A program made the translations under genes and the position numbers. A stretch of 64,000 nt of DNA, taken from assembly GCF_001570425.1 (NCBI RefSeq), contig NZ_BCSX01000024.1:434001-498000 (forward strand), written 5' to 3'. Every line of letters begins with the position of its first letter. Position 1 is the first letter of the stretch. Of this stretch, positions 1 to 11,671 are shown piece by piece. The DNA is from Mycolicibacterium brisbanense (GTDB taxonomy: Bacteria > Actinomycetota > Actinomycetes > Mycobacteriales > Mycobacteriaceae). The notes under the pieces are model-generated. The model was not told where the DNA came from. It saw only the letters and a list, made by a program, of their open reading frames with translations, and searched no databases.

Positions 1-2984
1 TGCGGGCCTTCTCGATCGCCGATCAGCGTTCGATCCCTGAAGTGCCGGTCCAGACGTTGGTCGCGGTGCCGTGCCGCGAGCTGTTGATGACGCCCGAGGT
101 GCGGGAACGTGCCGCGGCCCTGGCCGTCGAGCATCCCACTCATGAGAACAGCGTGCCCGGCAGCGTGCCGGACATGCTGGCCAAGCTCGCCGAGGGCATC
201 CCGGTCGACGGCATGGAGGCGCTGCTGCCGCTGCTGCATCCTGTCGAGCCGACGACGTTGACCGCGCATCTGCCCGAGGGCGCCCCGGTGCTGGTGTGCG
301 ATCCCGAGAAGGTGCGCACCCGCGCGGCCGATCTGATCAAGACCGGCCGTGAGTTCCTGGAGGCGTCGTGGTCGACGGCCGCGGTCGGCGGTGACGCTCC
401 TATCGACATCGAGGCGCTCGGGGCGTCCGGGTTCATCCCGTTCGACGAGGCGCGCGCCGGTGCCGTGGCGGGCGGACATCCCTGGTGGACGCTGTCGCAG
501 CTCTCCGACGGAGCGGCCACCGAACTCGATGTGCGTCCGGCCCCGTCGGCGCGCAGTCAGCAGAGCTTGGACGAGATCTTCGCGATGCTGCGGGCCCACG
601 TGGCCACCGGCGGCAGCGCGGCCATCGTCACGCCGGGCACCGGTACGGCGCATCGCGTCGTCGAACAACTCGGTGAATCCGACATCGCCGCAACGATGTT
701 GGAGCCGGGGGCGGCGCCCAAGGCCGGCGTGATCGGCGTGCTCAAAGGCCCGCTGCAGAGCGGTCTGATCCTGCCCGGCGCGAACCTGGCGATCATCACC
801 GAAACAGATCTGACCGGCAACCGGGTCACCGCTGCAGAAGGCAAAAAGCTTGCGGCCAAACGTCGTAACGTCGTCGATCCGCTGGCGCTGACGGCAGGCG
901 ACCTGGTGGTGCACGACCAGCACGGCATCGGCAAGTTCGTCGAGATGACCGAGCGGGTCGTCGGCGGCGCCCGCCGTGAGTACCTGGTGTTGGAATACGC
1001 GTCGGCCAAGCGCGGCGGCGGCGCCGACAGGCTCTACGTCCCGATGGATTCACTGGATCAGCTGTCGCGGTATGTCGGCGGCGAGGCGCCTTCCCTGTCG
1101 AAGCTCGGCGGCAGCGACTGGGCCAACACGAAAACCCGGGCGCGCAAGGCAGTTCGGGAGATCGCCAGCGAGCTCGTGGCGCTCTACGCCAAACGGCAGG
1201 CCTCGCCCGGGTACGCGTTCGCGCCCGACACCCCGTGGCAGGCCGAGATGGAGGACGCGTTCGGCTTCACCGAGACGATCGATCAGATGACGGCCATCAC
1301 CGAGGTCAAGGCCGACATGGAGAAGCCGGTGCCGATGGACCGGGTGATCTGTGGCGACGTCGGTTACGGCAAGACCGAGATCGCAGTGCGCGCGGCCTTC
1401 AAGGCCGTGCAGGACGGCAAGCAGGTGGCCGTGCTGGTCCCGACGACGCTGCTGGCCGATCAGCATCTGCAGACCTTCACCGCACGGATGGCCGGCTTCC
1501 CCGTCACCGTGAAAGGGCTGTCCCGGTTCACCGATCCGACCGAGTCCCGGGCCGTCATCGAGGGCATGAAAGACGGTTCGGTGGACATCGTGATCGGCAC
1601 CCACCGGCTGTTGCAGACCGGCGTGACGTGGAAAGACCTGGGCCTCATCATCGTTGACGAGGAGCAGCGCTTCGGCGTCGAACACAAGGAGCACATCAAG
1701 TCGATGCGCACTCACGTCGACGTGCTGACCATGAGCGCGACCCCGATCCCGCGCACCCTGGAGATGAGCCTCGCAGGCATCCGCGAGATGTCGACGATCC
1801 TCACCCCGCCCGAGGAGCGCTACCCGGTGCTGACCTATGTCGGCCCGCACGACGACAAGCAGGTGGCGGCGGCGTTGCGTCGTGAGCTGCTGCGTGACGG
1901 GCAGGCGTTCTACATCCACAACCGGGTGCGGACCATCGACCAGGCCGCCGCCCGCATCCGCCAGCTGGTGCCGGAGGCGAGAGTCGTTGTCGCGCATGGC
2001 CAGATGAACGAAGAGATGCTGGAGAAGACGGTCGAGGGCTTCTGGAACCGTGAATACGACATCCTGGTCTGCACCACGATCGTCGAGACCGGCCTGGACA
2101 TCTCGAACGCCAACACGCTGATCGTCGAGCGGGCCGATACGTTCGGCCTGTCACAGCTACACCAGTTGCGCGGTCGCGTGGGCCGCAGCCGCGAGCGCGG
2201 CTACGCCTACTTCCTGTACCCGCCGGAGCAACCACTGACCGAAACGGCCTACGACCGGTTGGCCACCATCGCGCAGAACAACGATCTGGGGGCCGGCATG
2301 GCCGTGGCCATGAAGGACCTGGAGATCCGCGGCGCGGGAAATGTGTTGGGCGCCGAGCAATCCGGGCACGTGGCCGGAGTCGGTTTCGACCTGTACGTGC
2401 GGCTTGTCGGCGAAGCGGTCGAGGCGTACCGCGCGGCGGTTGACGGCAAAACCGTTGCCACCGCTGAGGAAGCGAAGGAAGTACGGATCGACCTGCCAGT
2501 CGACGCGCATCTGCCGCCGGAGTACATCGGCAGTGACCGCTTGCGGCTGGAGGGTTATCGGCGGTTGGCCGCGGCTCCCGACGAAACTGCCGTCGCCGCC
2601 GTTGTCGACGAACTCACCGACCGCTACGGTCCGCTGCCCGAGCCGGCGCAGCGCCTCGTCGCCGTGGCCCGGCTGCGGCTGCTGTGCCGGGAGTACGGCA
2701 TCACCGAGATCGGTGCGGTGTCGGCGTCGACGCTGCGGGTGTCACCGATGGTGCTGCCGGATTCGGCGCAACTGCGCCTCAAGCGGCTCTATCCCGGCGC
2801 GCACTATCGGGCCACCACGTCGACCGTCCAGGTGCCCATTCCCCGGGCCGGCGACGGAATCGGCGCACCGCGCATCCGTGATCTCGAGCTGGTCCAGATG
2901 GCAGCCGGTTTGGTGTTGGTGCTCAATGGGAAACCGCCGGAAGCGATTGACATGACCAAGTTTTCCAGCGAGGCCCGCCGATGA
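1..2984 (+). CDS. mfd: Transcription-repair coupling factor Mfd (5' end outside window)
   Basis: Mfd is a cytoplasmic DNA translocase that pushes stalled RNA polymerase off damaged template and recruits UvrA. The frame is open from base 3 upstream of the first possible GTG at 42, and the translated residues before it ([13 protein letters not shown]) continue the family, so the gene begins outside the window and about 994 C-terminal residues are present. Visible parts in order are the RNA polymerase interacting domain ([13 protein letters not shown], near base 900), Walker [10 protein letters not shown] (near 1354), a DEEQ box (near 1660), the second RecA-like helicase lobe with QLRGRVGRS (near 2165), and the C-terminal TRCF domain. 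The stop codon overlaps the mazG start (ATGA). Synteny with Rv1020 supports the call. Confidence 0.97.
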   Translation, partial: RAFSIADQRSIPEVPVQTLVAVPCRELLMTPEVRERAAALAVEHPTHENSVPGSVPDMLAKLAEGIPVDGMEALLPLLHPVEPTTLTAHLPEGAPVLVCDPEKVRTRAADLIKTGREFLEASWSTAAVGGDAPIDIEALGASGFIPFDEARAGAVAGGHPWWTLSQLSDGAATELDVRPAPSARSQQSLDEIFAMLRAHVATGGSAAIVTPGTGTAHRVVEQLGESDIAATMLEPGAAPKAGVIGVLKGPLQSGLILPGANLAIITETDLTGNRVTAAEGKKLAAKRRNVVDPLALTAGDLVVHDQHGIGKFVEMTERVVGGARREYLVLEYASAKRGGGADRLYVPMDSLDQLSRYVGGEAPSLSKLGGSDWANTKTRARKAVREIASELVALYAKRQASPGYAFAPDTPWQAEMEDAFGFTETIDQMTAITEVKADMEKPVPMDRVICGDVGYGKTEIAVRAAFKAVQDGKQVAVLVPTTLLADQHLQTFTARMAGFPVTVKGLSRFTDPTESRAVIEGMKDGSVDIVIGTHRLLQTGVTWKDLGLIIVDEEQRFGVEHKEHIKSMRTHVDVLTMSATPIPRTLEMSLAGIREMSTILTPPEERYPVLTYVGPHDDKQVAAALRRELLRDGQAFYIHNRVRTIDQAAARIRQLVPEARVVVAHGQMNEEMLEKTVEGFWNREYDILVCTTIVETGLDISNANTLIVERADTFGLSQLHQLRGRVGRSRERGYAYFLYPPEQPLTETAYDRLATIAQNNDLGAGMAVAMKDLEIRGAGNVLGAEQSGHVAGVGFDLYVRLVGEAVEAYRAAVDGKTVATAEEAKEVRIDLPVDAHLPPEYIGSDRLRLEGYRRLAAAPDETAVAAVVDELTDRYGPLPEPAQRLVAVARLRLLCREYGITEIGAVSASTLRVSPMVLPDSAQLRLKRLYPGAHYRATTSTVQVPIPRAGDGIGAPRIRDLELVQMAAGLVLVLNGKPPEAIDMTKFSSEARR

Positions 2985-4021
2985 CCGTTGTTCTGGTTGA
3001 TCCGCGCCGCCCCTCGCTGGTTCCGGTCGAGGCGATCGTGCACCTGGCCGGTGACGTCCAGTACACCGAGGAAATGCCGGTCAAGGTGCCGTGGTCACTG
3101 CCTGCCGCGCGTCCGGCCTATGACGGTGACGATGCGCCCGTGCTGTTGTCCTCCGATCCCGAGCATCCCGCCGTCGTTGCGCGTATCGCGGCCGGCGACA
3201 CGGTGATCTCCGCACCCAAACCTGCAGCGGGGGAGCGGCTTGTCGACGCCGTCGCGATGATGGACAAGCTGCGCACCGCGGGACCGTGGGAGAGCGAACA
3301 GACCCACGATTCGCTGCGCCGTTATCTGCTGGAAGAGACCTACGAGCTGTTCGACGCGGTCCGCGGAGGCAACGCCGACGAACTGCGCGAAGAGCTCGGT
3401 GATGTGTTGCTGCAGGTGTTGTTCCACGCCCGCATCGCCGAGGACGCGCCGGTGCACCCGTTCAGCATCGACGACGTCGCCGACGCGCTGGTTCGCAAGC
3501 TGGGTAACCGGGTACCGGCAGTGCTTGCGGGGGAACCGATTTCACTTGACGAGCAGCTGGCCCAGTGGGAAGAGCGCAAGGCTCAGGAGAAATCCGTCAA
3601 GTCGCGCACGTCTTCGATGGACGACGTCCCCACCGGGCAGCCGGCTCTGGCGTTGGCGCAGAAAGTGATCTCCCGGGTGACCCAGGCCGGGCTGCCCGCC
3701 GATCTGGTGCCCGCTGCCATCACCACCATCTCCGTCACCGCTGACACCGACGCCGAAAATCAGCTGCGCACAGCGGTATTGGAGTTCATGGACACCGTGC
3801 GGAGAGTCGAGGCCGACGTCGCCGCGGGACGTCGCGGGGAGGACGTCCCCGAGTCGCTTGATGTGACGCCGTTGGGCACCATCACCGAAGCCGAATGGCG
3901 CGACTACTGGCCTGCGAGCGACTTTACGGTCGAGCCGGAGGTGGAAGTGCCCGATGTCGAGTCCGCGTCCGAGTCCGAGTCCGGGGACGATGCGGAAGCC
4001 GGCGACGTCACGACCAACTGA
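2981..4021 (+). CDS. mazG: Nucleoside triphosphate pyrophosphohydrolase MazG
   Basis: MazG hydrolyses NTPs and dNTPs, including oxidised ones, to the monophosphate and pyrophosphate. The MazG fold is seen from about residue 85 to 200, with the metal-binding pattern [10 protein letters not shown] and [13 protein letters not shown]. The 346-residue length matches the mycobacterial form, which has an extra N-terminal stretch of about 80 residues. The start ATG overlaps the mfd stop (ATGA), so the pair is probably translationally coupled. The C-terminus ends in an acidic Ser/Glu-rich tail. The last 14 bases overlap the 3' end of a gene on the other strand. Confidence 0.95.
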   Translation: MTVVLVDPRRPSLVPVEAIVHLAGDVQYTEEMPVKVPWSLPAARPAYDGDDAPVLLSSDPEHPAVVARIAAGDTVISAPKPAAGERLVDAVAMMDKLRTAGPWESEQTHDSLRRYLLEETYELFDAVRGGNADELREELGDVLLQVLFHARIAEDAPVHPFSIDDVADALVRKLGNRVPAVLAGEPISLDEQLAQWEERKAQEKSVKSRTSSMDDVPTGQPALALAQKVISRVTQAGLPADLVPAAITTISVTADTDAENQLRTAVLEFMDTVRRVEADVAAGRRGEDVPESLDVTPLGTITEAEWRDYWPASDFTVEPEVEVPDVESASESESGDDAEAGDVTTN

Positions 4022-4322
4022 CAGGTCTCAGTTCGGCGGCCTTGGCGCGCAACGTCAGCACCCGCTCGCGAATGCGATATTCGGTGGAACGGGCCATCCA
4101 GGCCGGGCGGTAGCGGCCATGCCTGATGCGGAACACTCGACCGTGGGTGATCTCGCACCTCAGCGCAGCCGATATCGCCTTCGACGGCCGACCTTTCGTG
4201 GTGAAGCCGTAGGCATCGAGTGCGTCGACCAGGTCGGCGACCGATTGTTTCCCGTGTTGGAAAAGGTGCATGGTCAGCACGTAACGGAGTTCGATTCCCT
4301 TGAGTAGCAGCTTGTCTGACAT
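4008..4322 (-). CDS. Conserved small protein with a winged-helix-like fold
   Basis: This 104-residue protein converges on mazG and overlaps its end by 14 bases. The middle (VADLVDALDAYGFTTKGRPSKAISAALRCEITHGRVFRIRHGRYRPAW) reads like a winged helix: a helix, a recognition helix starting at the conserved GRPSKAISAAL, and a basic beta wing. A DNA-binding or replication-control role would be inference only. It has normal high-GC codon use. I do not recognise a named family. Confidence 0.7.
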   Translation of the reverse strand: MSDKLLLKGIELRYVLTMHLFQHGKQSVADLVDALDAYGFTTKGRPSKAISAALRCEITHGRVFRIRHGRYRPAWMARSTEYRIRERVLTLRAKAAELRPVSWS

Positions 4323-4399
4323 GACCGCACGATGCCACCTGCCACCGACAATCCCGGCTGGTCACATCTGTCACACCAGTCCCGGTTCGGAAACCAAGC

Positions 4400-4440
4400 G
4401 ACGTTTTGCCCGGCTGTTAGCGACAAAGTCGCGGAAATCG
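4400..4440 (+). repeat. Dispersed repeat, copy 1
   Basis: Copy 1 of a motif built around TTAGCGACAAAGTCGC, preceded by ACGTTTTGCCCGGCTG and followed by GGAAATCG. The core is an imperfect hairpin (GCGAC/GTCGC). Confidence 0.55.
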
Positions 4441-4549
4441 CACCAGGGACATCTTTATTCACTCTGGAACCGCAGATTTTCCCTGTGCCCTGACGTCGCG
4501 CACCTCAGCGGACCCGTAAGCAACTGCAGCCACATCTGCACCGGAATTT

Positions 4550-4585
4550 GACGTGCCCGCCTAGTAGCGACACTGTCGTTCGCAG
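4550..4585 (+). repeat. Dispersed repeat, copy 2 (degenerate)
   Basis: Same arrangement as copy 1 (ACGTGCCCGCC, then TAGCGACACTGTCG), with several substitutions. It has the same orientation as copy 1. Confidence 0.4.
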
Positions 4586-4687
4586 CGCGGGCACACAACC
4601 ACTGGGGCAGAACGGGTCTCGTGGTGCCAGACGGACGGACGGGGTTGGGCGATTCGTGACCAATGGTGCCTGCGGTGCTGATGTGGC

Positions 4688-4725
4688 GAATTCTGCGACT
4701 TTGTCGCTAACAGGCGGGCACAACG
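4688..4725 (-). repeat. Dispersed repeat, copy 3 (inverted)
   Basis: On the minus strand this reads ACGTTGTGCCCGCCTG, TTAGCGACAAAGTCGC, AGAATTCG. It is close to copy 1 but inverted, so copies 1 and 3 could pair over about 250 bases. Confidence 0.55.
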
Positions 4726-4831
4726 TCCTGTGCCGCGAGCGAGGTGCAGGTGTGACAGTTCTGAATTCGGCCAACAAGGTGAATGGGGCAAAGGGGTACG
4801 TCCCTCCGAAGCGGAGGGCATACCGATGGGA

Positions 4832-4878
4832 CAACCGTGTCTGGCTGGCGCCTACGGGGCAACCGTGTCTGGCTGGCG
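4832..4878 (+). repeat. Two-copy tandem repeat, 28-base period
   Basis: CAACCGTGTCTGGCTGGCG occurs at 4832-4850 and again at 4860-4878. The period is 28 bases, with a 9-base variable spacer. Confidence 0.7.
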
Positions 4879-5104
4879 TCTTTGTTCAGGCTCTTGTTGA
4901 CGGCGCACCCCTCTCCAGCGGCCACTTGTGCCACGGAATCTGCGAAGTTTCGTGAGCTCGGCCACCCGCTCGGCTGCCAGTGAGTCCGAGCGCCGTCACA
5001 AACCGGCAACGGCCAGGTCTCAGCTCGGTCGGCAAGCGCTGTGCGAAGCCTGAGGCGCACGACGTCGCATTACGGTGACGGGGCAGACGCGAAGGGGTGA
5101 GGCA

Positions 5105-5920
5105 GTGAAGGTGAGGTGGCTGGCCGCCGTCGTCATGGTGCTCGGCCTGGGAACCGCCGCGCCTCAAGCCAACGCCGAGTGTGCGGCGACCGGCTGTGAC
5201 CTGCGCTCCCGCCTTGCCGCCGCGGACAACTACTTGGCATCGCGGCCCGGCACGGTGGGCTACGTCCTGCGCGACCGGGCGACCGGTGCGCGCTTCGCCA
5301 ACGCCAACTCGGGCACGATGATCTGGACCGCTTCCACCATCAAGCTGGCGATGGTCGTCGACCTGTTGACCAGGGAACGGGCGGGGGCGTTGCGGCTGTC
5401 GGCCAACGACCGGCAGCTCATGGTGAACATGCTGCGCGACTCCGACAACGACGCGACCGATTCGCTGTGGAGCCGCTACGGCGGGCCGGACCATCGGGCA
5501 TTCAACGCCGACTTTCCCCGCTACGGTATGACAGACCTACGGCCACAGCCCGGCTTCGGGGACATGTTCCCGTACTGGGGATTTCAGAAGTCGACCACCA
5601 ACGATCTCGATCGGCTGATGAATTACACACTGACGCAACTGAATCCGTCCGACGCGGCGGCCGTCGTCGCGGAGATGCAAAAGGTCAGCCCTGACCAGCA
5701 GTGGGGCGTGTGGGGCGCAGGCCCGTCGATGGCGCCCGGCAACAAGAATGGGTGGTCTGAGGAGCAGGGCGGCTGGGTCATCAACTCGGTGGGCTTCGCC
5801 GGCCCCAATCAGCGGTACACGCTGGCCATCATGAACGGGCTCAACGGCCAGGGTGGTTACGACGACGGAGTCGCAACCACCACCCGGCTCAGCCAGATCC
5901 TGTTGAGTCCCAACGGCTGA
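5105..5920 (+). CDS. Secreted beta-lactamase-fold serine hydrolase
   Basis: The product has a Sec signal peptide (KVRWLAAVVMVLGLG...ANA), so it acts outside the membrane. It shows the class A beta-lactamase-like motifs: S-T-I-K (nucleophile Ser and Lys, near residue 77), S-D-N (near 111) and K-N-G in the place of KTG (near 216). This set is typical of the PenP-related serine hydrolases of mycobacteria, which often show weak or no beta-lactamase activity; the substrate is unknown. I chose GTG 5105 because AGGGG lies eight bases upstream and the signal peptide starts directly; an in-frame GTG at 5075 would add ten polar residues. Confidence 0.85.
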   Translation: MKVRWLAAVVMVLGLGTAAPQANAECAATGCDLRSRLAAADNYLASRPGTVGYVLRDRATGARFANANSGTMIWTASTIKLAMVVDLLTRERAGALRLSANDRQLMVNMLRDSDNDATDSLWSRYGGPDHRAFNADFPRYGMTDLRPQPGFGDMFPYWGFQKSTTNDLDRLMNYTLTQLNPSDAAAVVAEMQKVSPDQQWGVWGAGPSMAPGNKNGWSEEQGGWVINSVGFAGPNQRYTLAIMNGLNGQGGYDDGVATTTRLSQILLSPNG

Positions 5921-5941
5921 GCCGCCGCGCGTGACGATGCG

Positions 5942-7264
5942 TCAGCTGAACAGCGTCGAACCCCAATAGGCGGAGTCGTCGCCGTCGCGCAGGCCGGGTG
6001 GGCACGCGAAGATACCGGACCCGGTGTGGGTGATGTATTCGTTGAGCGCATCCTTGCGGGCCAGCTCGCGCTGCATCGGGATGAACTGCTTCGAGGGGCT
6101 GCGCACGAAGGCGATGAAGAACAGCCCGGCATCGAGGTGACCGAATCCGTCTGAGCCGTCGGTGAAGTTGTAGCCGCGACGCAGAATCTGGATACCGCCG
6201 TTGTGTTGCGCCGACGCGAGCCGGACATGTGCATTCTTGTCGATCAAGGGATTGCCCTTGTCGTCGGCGATGTCGAAATCGAGTTCCTCGAACTCTTGCT
6301 GCAACCCCATCGGTGCACCGCTGCCCTTTTGCCGGCCGATCACCCGCTCCTGCTCCAGGAGCGTTGTGCGGTCCCAGCTTTCGATGAGCATCCGGATGCG
6401 GCGGGATATCAGGTAGGTACCGCCGGTCAGCCAGGCGGGCCCGTCACCGTCGGCGACCCACACGTTCTGGTTCAGCAGATCGGTTTCGTCGGACTTCAGG
6501 TTGGCCGTTCCGTCCTTGAACCCGAACAGGTTTCGCGGCGTCGCCTGGTCCCGGGTGGTCGATGACGTGCGGCCGAAGCCCAGCTGGGAGTAGCGCACGG
6601 CCACGGTGCCGAAGCCGATGCGGGCAAGGTTACGGATGGCGTGCACGGCGACTTGAGGATCGTTGGCACACGCTTGCACACAGATGTCACCGCCACAGCG
6701 GGCCGGGTCCATCGTCTCGTTGGGGAACTTCGGCAGGTCGGCCAGCTCGGCGGGCCGTTGGTTGGCGATGCCGAAGCGGTCCTTGCCGTCCTTGAGAAAG
6801 AACGATGGTCCGAAGCCGATCGTCAGCGTCAACTGCGACGCGGGCAGCCCCAACGCCTCGCCGGTGTCCGACGGCGGGGCATAGGGATTACCGTCGACGG
6901 CTCCGCCGACTTCGGTCTCCTCGCCGCGCGTCATGCGCTCGGCCATCCGGGTCCACTGCTTGAGCAGGTTGATCACGTCGGCGCGGTTGTCGGTGGTGAC
7001 GTCGAAGGAGCAGAAGTGCATCCGGTCCTGCGCCTCGGTGATGATGCCGGCTTGGCGCTGGCCGCGGAACGGGACGGGGCCCGTCAAAGCGCCGTGCGGG
7101 GTGCTGGCTGCCGAGGCCCGGCCGGCCAGCGCCCCCGCGCTGGCCGCACCGACTACCGCCGCGGTGACCCCGGCCGCACCGAAGAGCTTGCGGCGGGAGA
7201 AGCCGCCGGAGGCCGGTGCGGCCGCGGCGTCATGCGGCGGGGTTTCACTGGTGGGCGATGACAC
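5942..7264 (-). CDS. efeB: Tat-exported DyP-type haem peroxidase EfeB
   Basis: EfeB is the haem peroxidase of the EfeUOB ferrous iron uptake system and is exported folded. The N-terminus carries a twin-arginine signal (SRRKLF, then a hydrophobic Ala/Gly-rich stretch ending near ASA). The DyP signature G-F-K-D-G is present, as is the haem-pocket region HVRLASAQHNGGIQILRRGYNF. The 440-residue length is normal. The GTG start at 7264 lies inside the end of efeO (20-base overlap), so the two are coupled. It is the last gene of the efeU-efeO-efeB operon. Confidence 0.93.
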   Translation of the reverse strand: MSSPTSETPPHDAAAAPASGGFSRRKLFGAAGVTAAVVGAASAGALAGRASAASTPHGALTGPVPFRGQRQAGIITEAQDRMHFCSFDVTTDNRADVINLLKQWTRMAERMTRGEETEVGGAVDGNPYAPPSDTGEALGLPASQLTLTIGFGPSFFLKDGKDRFGIANQRPAELADLPKFPNETMDPARCGGDICVQACANDPQVAVHAIRNLARIGFGTVAVRYSQLGFGRTSSTTRDQATPRNLFGFKDGTANLKSDETDLLNQNVWVADGDGPAWLTGGTYLISRRIRMLIESWDRTTLLEQERVIGRQKGSGAPMGLQQEFEELDFDIADDKGNPLIDKNAHVRLASAQHNGGIQILRRGYNFTDGSDGFGHLDAGLFFIAFVRSPSKQFIPMQRELARKDALNEYITHTGSGIFACPPGLRDGDDSAYWGSTLFS

Positions 7265-8411
7265 CTTGCACCTGGCTCACTTCGTTGCTCAGCGCGTCGA
7301 TGGCGCGAGACAGTTCTTGGCGCTGCGGATCGGTCACCTTGTCGTAGGACACGAAACCGTCGCCGTCGCGGTACTTTTCGAGCAGCTTCTCCACCTCGGC
7401 GAACCGCTGGTCGACCCGCTTGCCCAGGTCGGCGTTGCGCTCGTCGAGGATCGGCCGCACCGAGGCGACCGCGGTCTGCGAGCCCTCGACGTTGGCCTTG
7501 AAGTCCCACAGGTCGGTGTGGCTGAAGATGTCCTCTTCACCGCTGATCTTGCTCTTGGCGATCTCGTCGAGCAGACCTTGGGCGCCACCGGCGATCTGAG
7601 TGGAATCGATCGTCCACGTCGGCGCCTTCACGCCCGCATCGAGCTCCTTGACATCGGCCACCAGCTGGTCGGCGACGGCGGCCGTGTCCGGCTGCAGGCC
7701 GCTGACCCACAGATCTTTCTCCAAGCGGTGGAAGCCGGTCCACTTCTGGCCCGGTTCCAGATCGGCTTCCCGCAGGTCGACACGCGGGTCGAGATCGTTG
7801 GGGAACGACTCGGCGACCGGCTCGATGCGCTCGTAGTAGGTGCGGGTGGTCGGGTAGAGCGCCTTGGCCTTCGCGATGTCCTTGGCCTTGATCGCCGCCA
7901 CGAAGGCCTCCGTGGCGGGCACCAGAGCATCGGTCTGGCTGTTCACATACCGCTTGTAGCTGTCGGCGGCCTCTTTGAACTTGCCCTCGGTGTCGATCTT
8001 CACCGCATCACCGGTCACGGTGAAGTCGCCGCGGATGCCGTCACCGACCATGCCGGGGCGGCATGAGGTCTGGTAGGTGCCGGGCTCGGTGAGTTGCACG
8101 ATGAGCTGGCGCTTGAGGCCGGGGGAGATGTTCTCCACCTCGCCCATCACCCGCTCGCCCTCGCCGTAGACGTAGAACTCGGTGACCTTCTCGCCCGTGT
8201 TGTTCACCACGAACGTCGTTGGTCCCGTCGTGGCGGTGGTGCCCGAGAGCTTGCACCCGGTCTCGGACGCGTCGACCGTGATCGGCGCGGCCTTTGCCTT
8301 GCCTTCCGTGCTGGGGCTCGAATCCTTCGCCTGGCAGCTGGCCAGCGAGAACCCGGCCAGCAGCGCGGCGGTGGCTGCCACCCCGGTCTTCACGGCAGGT
8401 GTGAGCTTCAC
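7245..8411 (-). CDS. efeO: Iron-binding lipoprotein EfeO (cupredoxin plus imelysin M75 domains)
   Basis: EfeO is the extracytoplasmic iron-binding partner of the EfeU permease. Its signal sequence ends in the lipobox L-A-S-C, so this version is predicted to be a lipoprotein. After it come a cupredoxin-like domain (about residues 40-130, with the C-x-x-G-M region of TSCRPGMVGDG) and an imelysin/M75 domain carrying HxxE (GFHRLEKDLW) near residue 245. The GTG start at 8411 overlaps the efeU stop by four bases. A longer open frame continues upstream in the same phase but covers efeU in another frame and is not coding. Confidence 0.92.
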   Translation of the reverse strand: MKLTPAVKTGVAATAALLAGFSLASCQAKDSSPSTEGKAKAAPITVDASETGCKLSGTTATTGPTTFVVNNTGEKVTEFYVYGEGERVMGEVENISPGLKRQLIVQLTEPGTYQTSCRPGMVGDGIRGDFTVTGDAVKIDTEGKFKEAADSYKRYVNSQTDALVPATEAFVAAIKAKDIAKAKALYPTTRTYYERIEPVAESFPNDLDPRVDLREADLEPGQKWTGFHRLEKDLWVSGLQPDTAAVADQLVADVKELDAGVKAPTWTIDSTQIAGGAQGLLDEIAKSKISGEEDIFSHTDLWDFKANVEGSQTAVASVRPILDERNADLGKRVDQRFAEVEKLLEKYRDGDGFVSYDKVTDPQRQELSRAIDALSNEVSQVQGVIAHQ

Positions 8412-9358
8412 TTGGTGGACCTTTCGGATGAGGGAGAGAGTTCCGGGTCGGCAGTCGACTCGGGGGTGTCGGGAGTCTGGGAAGGGGCCGGCTTGGCCGG
8501 GGTGCGAGCGCCGGTGGGGCGGAAGAACAAGGCCAGCACGATGACCAGGTAGGCCACCCACGCGGCGAGTTGCAGCACGGTCGGGGTGGGGTCGATGTTG
8601 AAGACGCCCTGGATGATCTCGCCGTACCAGGCGGACCAATCGAACGCACCGCTCATGTCGAAGGCGACCGAGCCGAGGCCGGGGATCCAGCCGACGGTCT
8701 GCAAGGCCTTGATGCCGTACGCGAGGATTCCGGCGGCGACGACGATGAGGAAGGCGCCGGTGTAGGTGAAGAACTTGGCGAGGTTGATCCGGACCGCGCC
8801 GGCGTACATGCCGTAGGCGATGGCGGTGGCGATCAGGACGCCGACGATCAACCCGATCAGCGGCCACAGGGTCTCGGCTTCGGCGTAGCCGACCATGAAC
8901 AGCGCGGTCTCCACGCCTTCGCGGCCCACGGCGAAGAACGCGAGCAGCGCGACGGCGACCCCGCCGGTTTCGAGTGCCTGCGACATGCCGCTGCGCAGTT
9001 CGCCGGAGATCGACGCGGCGGCCTTGCGCATCCAGAGCACCATCGTGGTGACGATGACGACGGCCACGAGCGATGCGACACCTGCGATGGCTTCGGCGCC
9101 CAGCCCGCTGATGGTGTTTTCTCCCAGCTGAATCACCAGGAAGACAGTGATGGTCATGGTGATAGCTGCGGCGACGCCCAGCCAAACCCACTTCAGGGCG
9201 TCGCGGCGGTCGGACTTGACCAGGAATGCCACCAGGATCGATACGACGATCGCCGTTTCCAGGCCCTCGCGCAGCCCGATCAAACCGCTGCCGAACAGCT
9301 GTGATGTGACGTTTGATGCGGCCAGGATGGTCGTCGCAGTGTCTGCGCTGGCAATCAT
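8408..9358 (-). CDS. efeU: Ferrous iron permease EfeU (FTR1 family)
   Basis: EfeU is a membrane permease for iron related to yeast Ftr1p. The first helix carries R-E-G-L-E-T and a later one R-E-G-V-E-T, the two REGLE-type iron-site motifs of the family. About seven hydrophobic segments are visible. I chose ATG 9358 because it follows GCGAGGA at good spacing; an upstream in-frame ATG at 9409 would add 17 residues and overlap the probable iron-box promoter. It leads the efe operon. Confidence 0.93.
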   Translation of the reverse strand: MIASADTATTILAASNVTSQLFGSGLIGLREGLETAIVVSILVAFLVKSDRRDALKWVWLGVAAAITMTITVFLVIQLGENTISGLGAEAIAGVASLVAVVIVTTMVLWMRKAAASISGELRSGMSQALETGGVAVALLAFFAVGREGVETALFMVGYAEAETLWPLIGLIVGVLIATAIAYGMYAGAVRINLAKFFTYTGAFLIVVAAGILAYGIKALQTVGWIPGLGSVAFDMSGAFDWSAWYGEIIQGVFNIDPTPTVLQLAAWVAYLVIVLALFFRPTGARTPAKPAPSQTPDTPESTADPELSPSSERSTK

Positions 9359-9411
9359 GTGTAGCGTCCTCGCTAGACCGGGTAGATAAACATAGCCTTG
9401 GCTTGCCATAG

Positions 9412-9430
9412 CAAGGCGTGCCTCACCTTA
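9412..9430 (-). promoter_or_regulatory. Possible IdeR/DtxR-type iron box upstream of efeU
   Basis: On the minus strand TAAGGTGAGGCACGCCTTG matches 12 of the 19 bases of the IdeR consensus as I know it and lies about 55 bases before the efeU start. Iron repression of efeUOB would fit, but a 12/19 match is modest. Confidence 0.4.
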
Positions 9431-9542
9431 GCAGGGGCTGAGGAGCGCCTGGACATGTTCGAGCCGGGGGACCGTCGGGCGCATGGCACATCGGACGCAT
9501 GGGACGATGGGTGCCGAGTAGAGCAGGGGTTGAGGGAGTCCA

Positions 9543-11635
<2,093 letters not shown>

Positions 11636-11671
11636 TCCGGTCCGGCCGGATGCGGTGGTGATCTGAAGACG

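Larger units (their letters stand above)
4323..5104. other. Repeat-bearing intergenic region, no convincing gene
   Basis: No reading frame here looks like a protein. The stretch holds three copies of a ~40-base motif centred on a GCGAC-AAA-GTCGC hairpin and a 28-base tandem unit, both listed separately. A small hairpin (CCCTCCGAAGCGGAGGG) lies near 4802-4818. It may be decayed mobile or repeat DNA. The promoter of the downstream hydrolase gene must lie at its right edge. Confidence 0.5.

Noticed and set aside
7245..9191. 648-residue frame spanning efeO and efeU
   Set aside because: Only the efeO part has coding sense; the upstream extension overlies efeU in a different frame.
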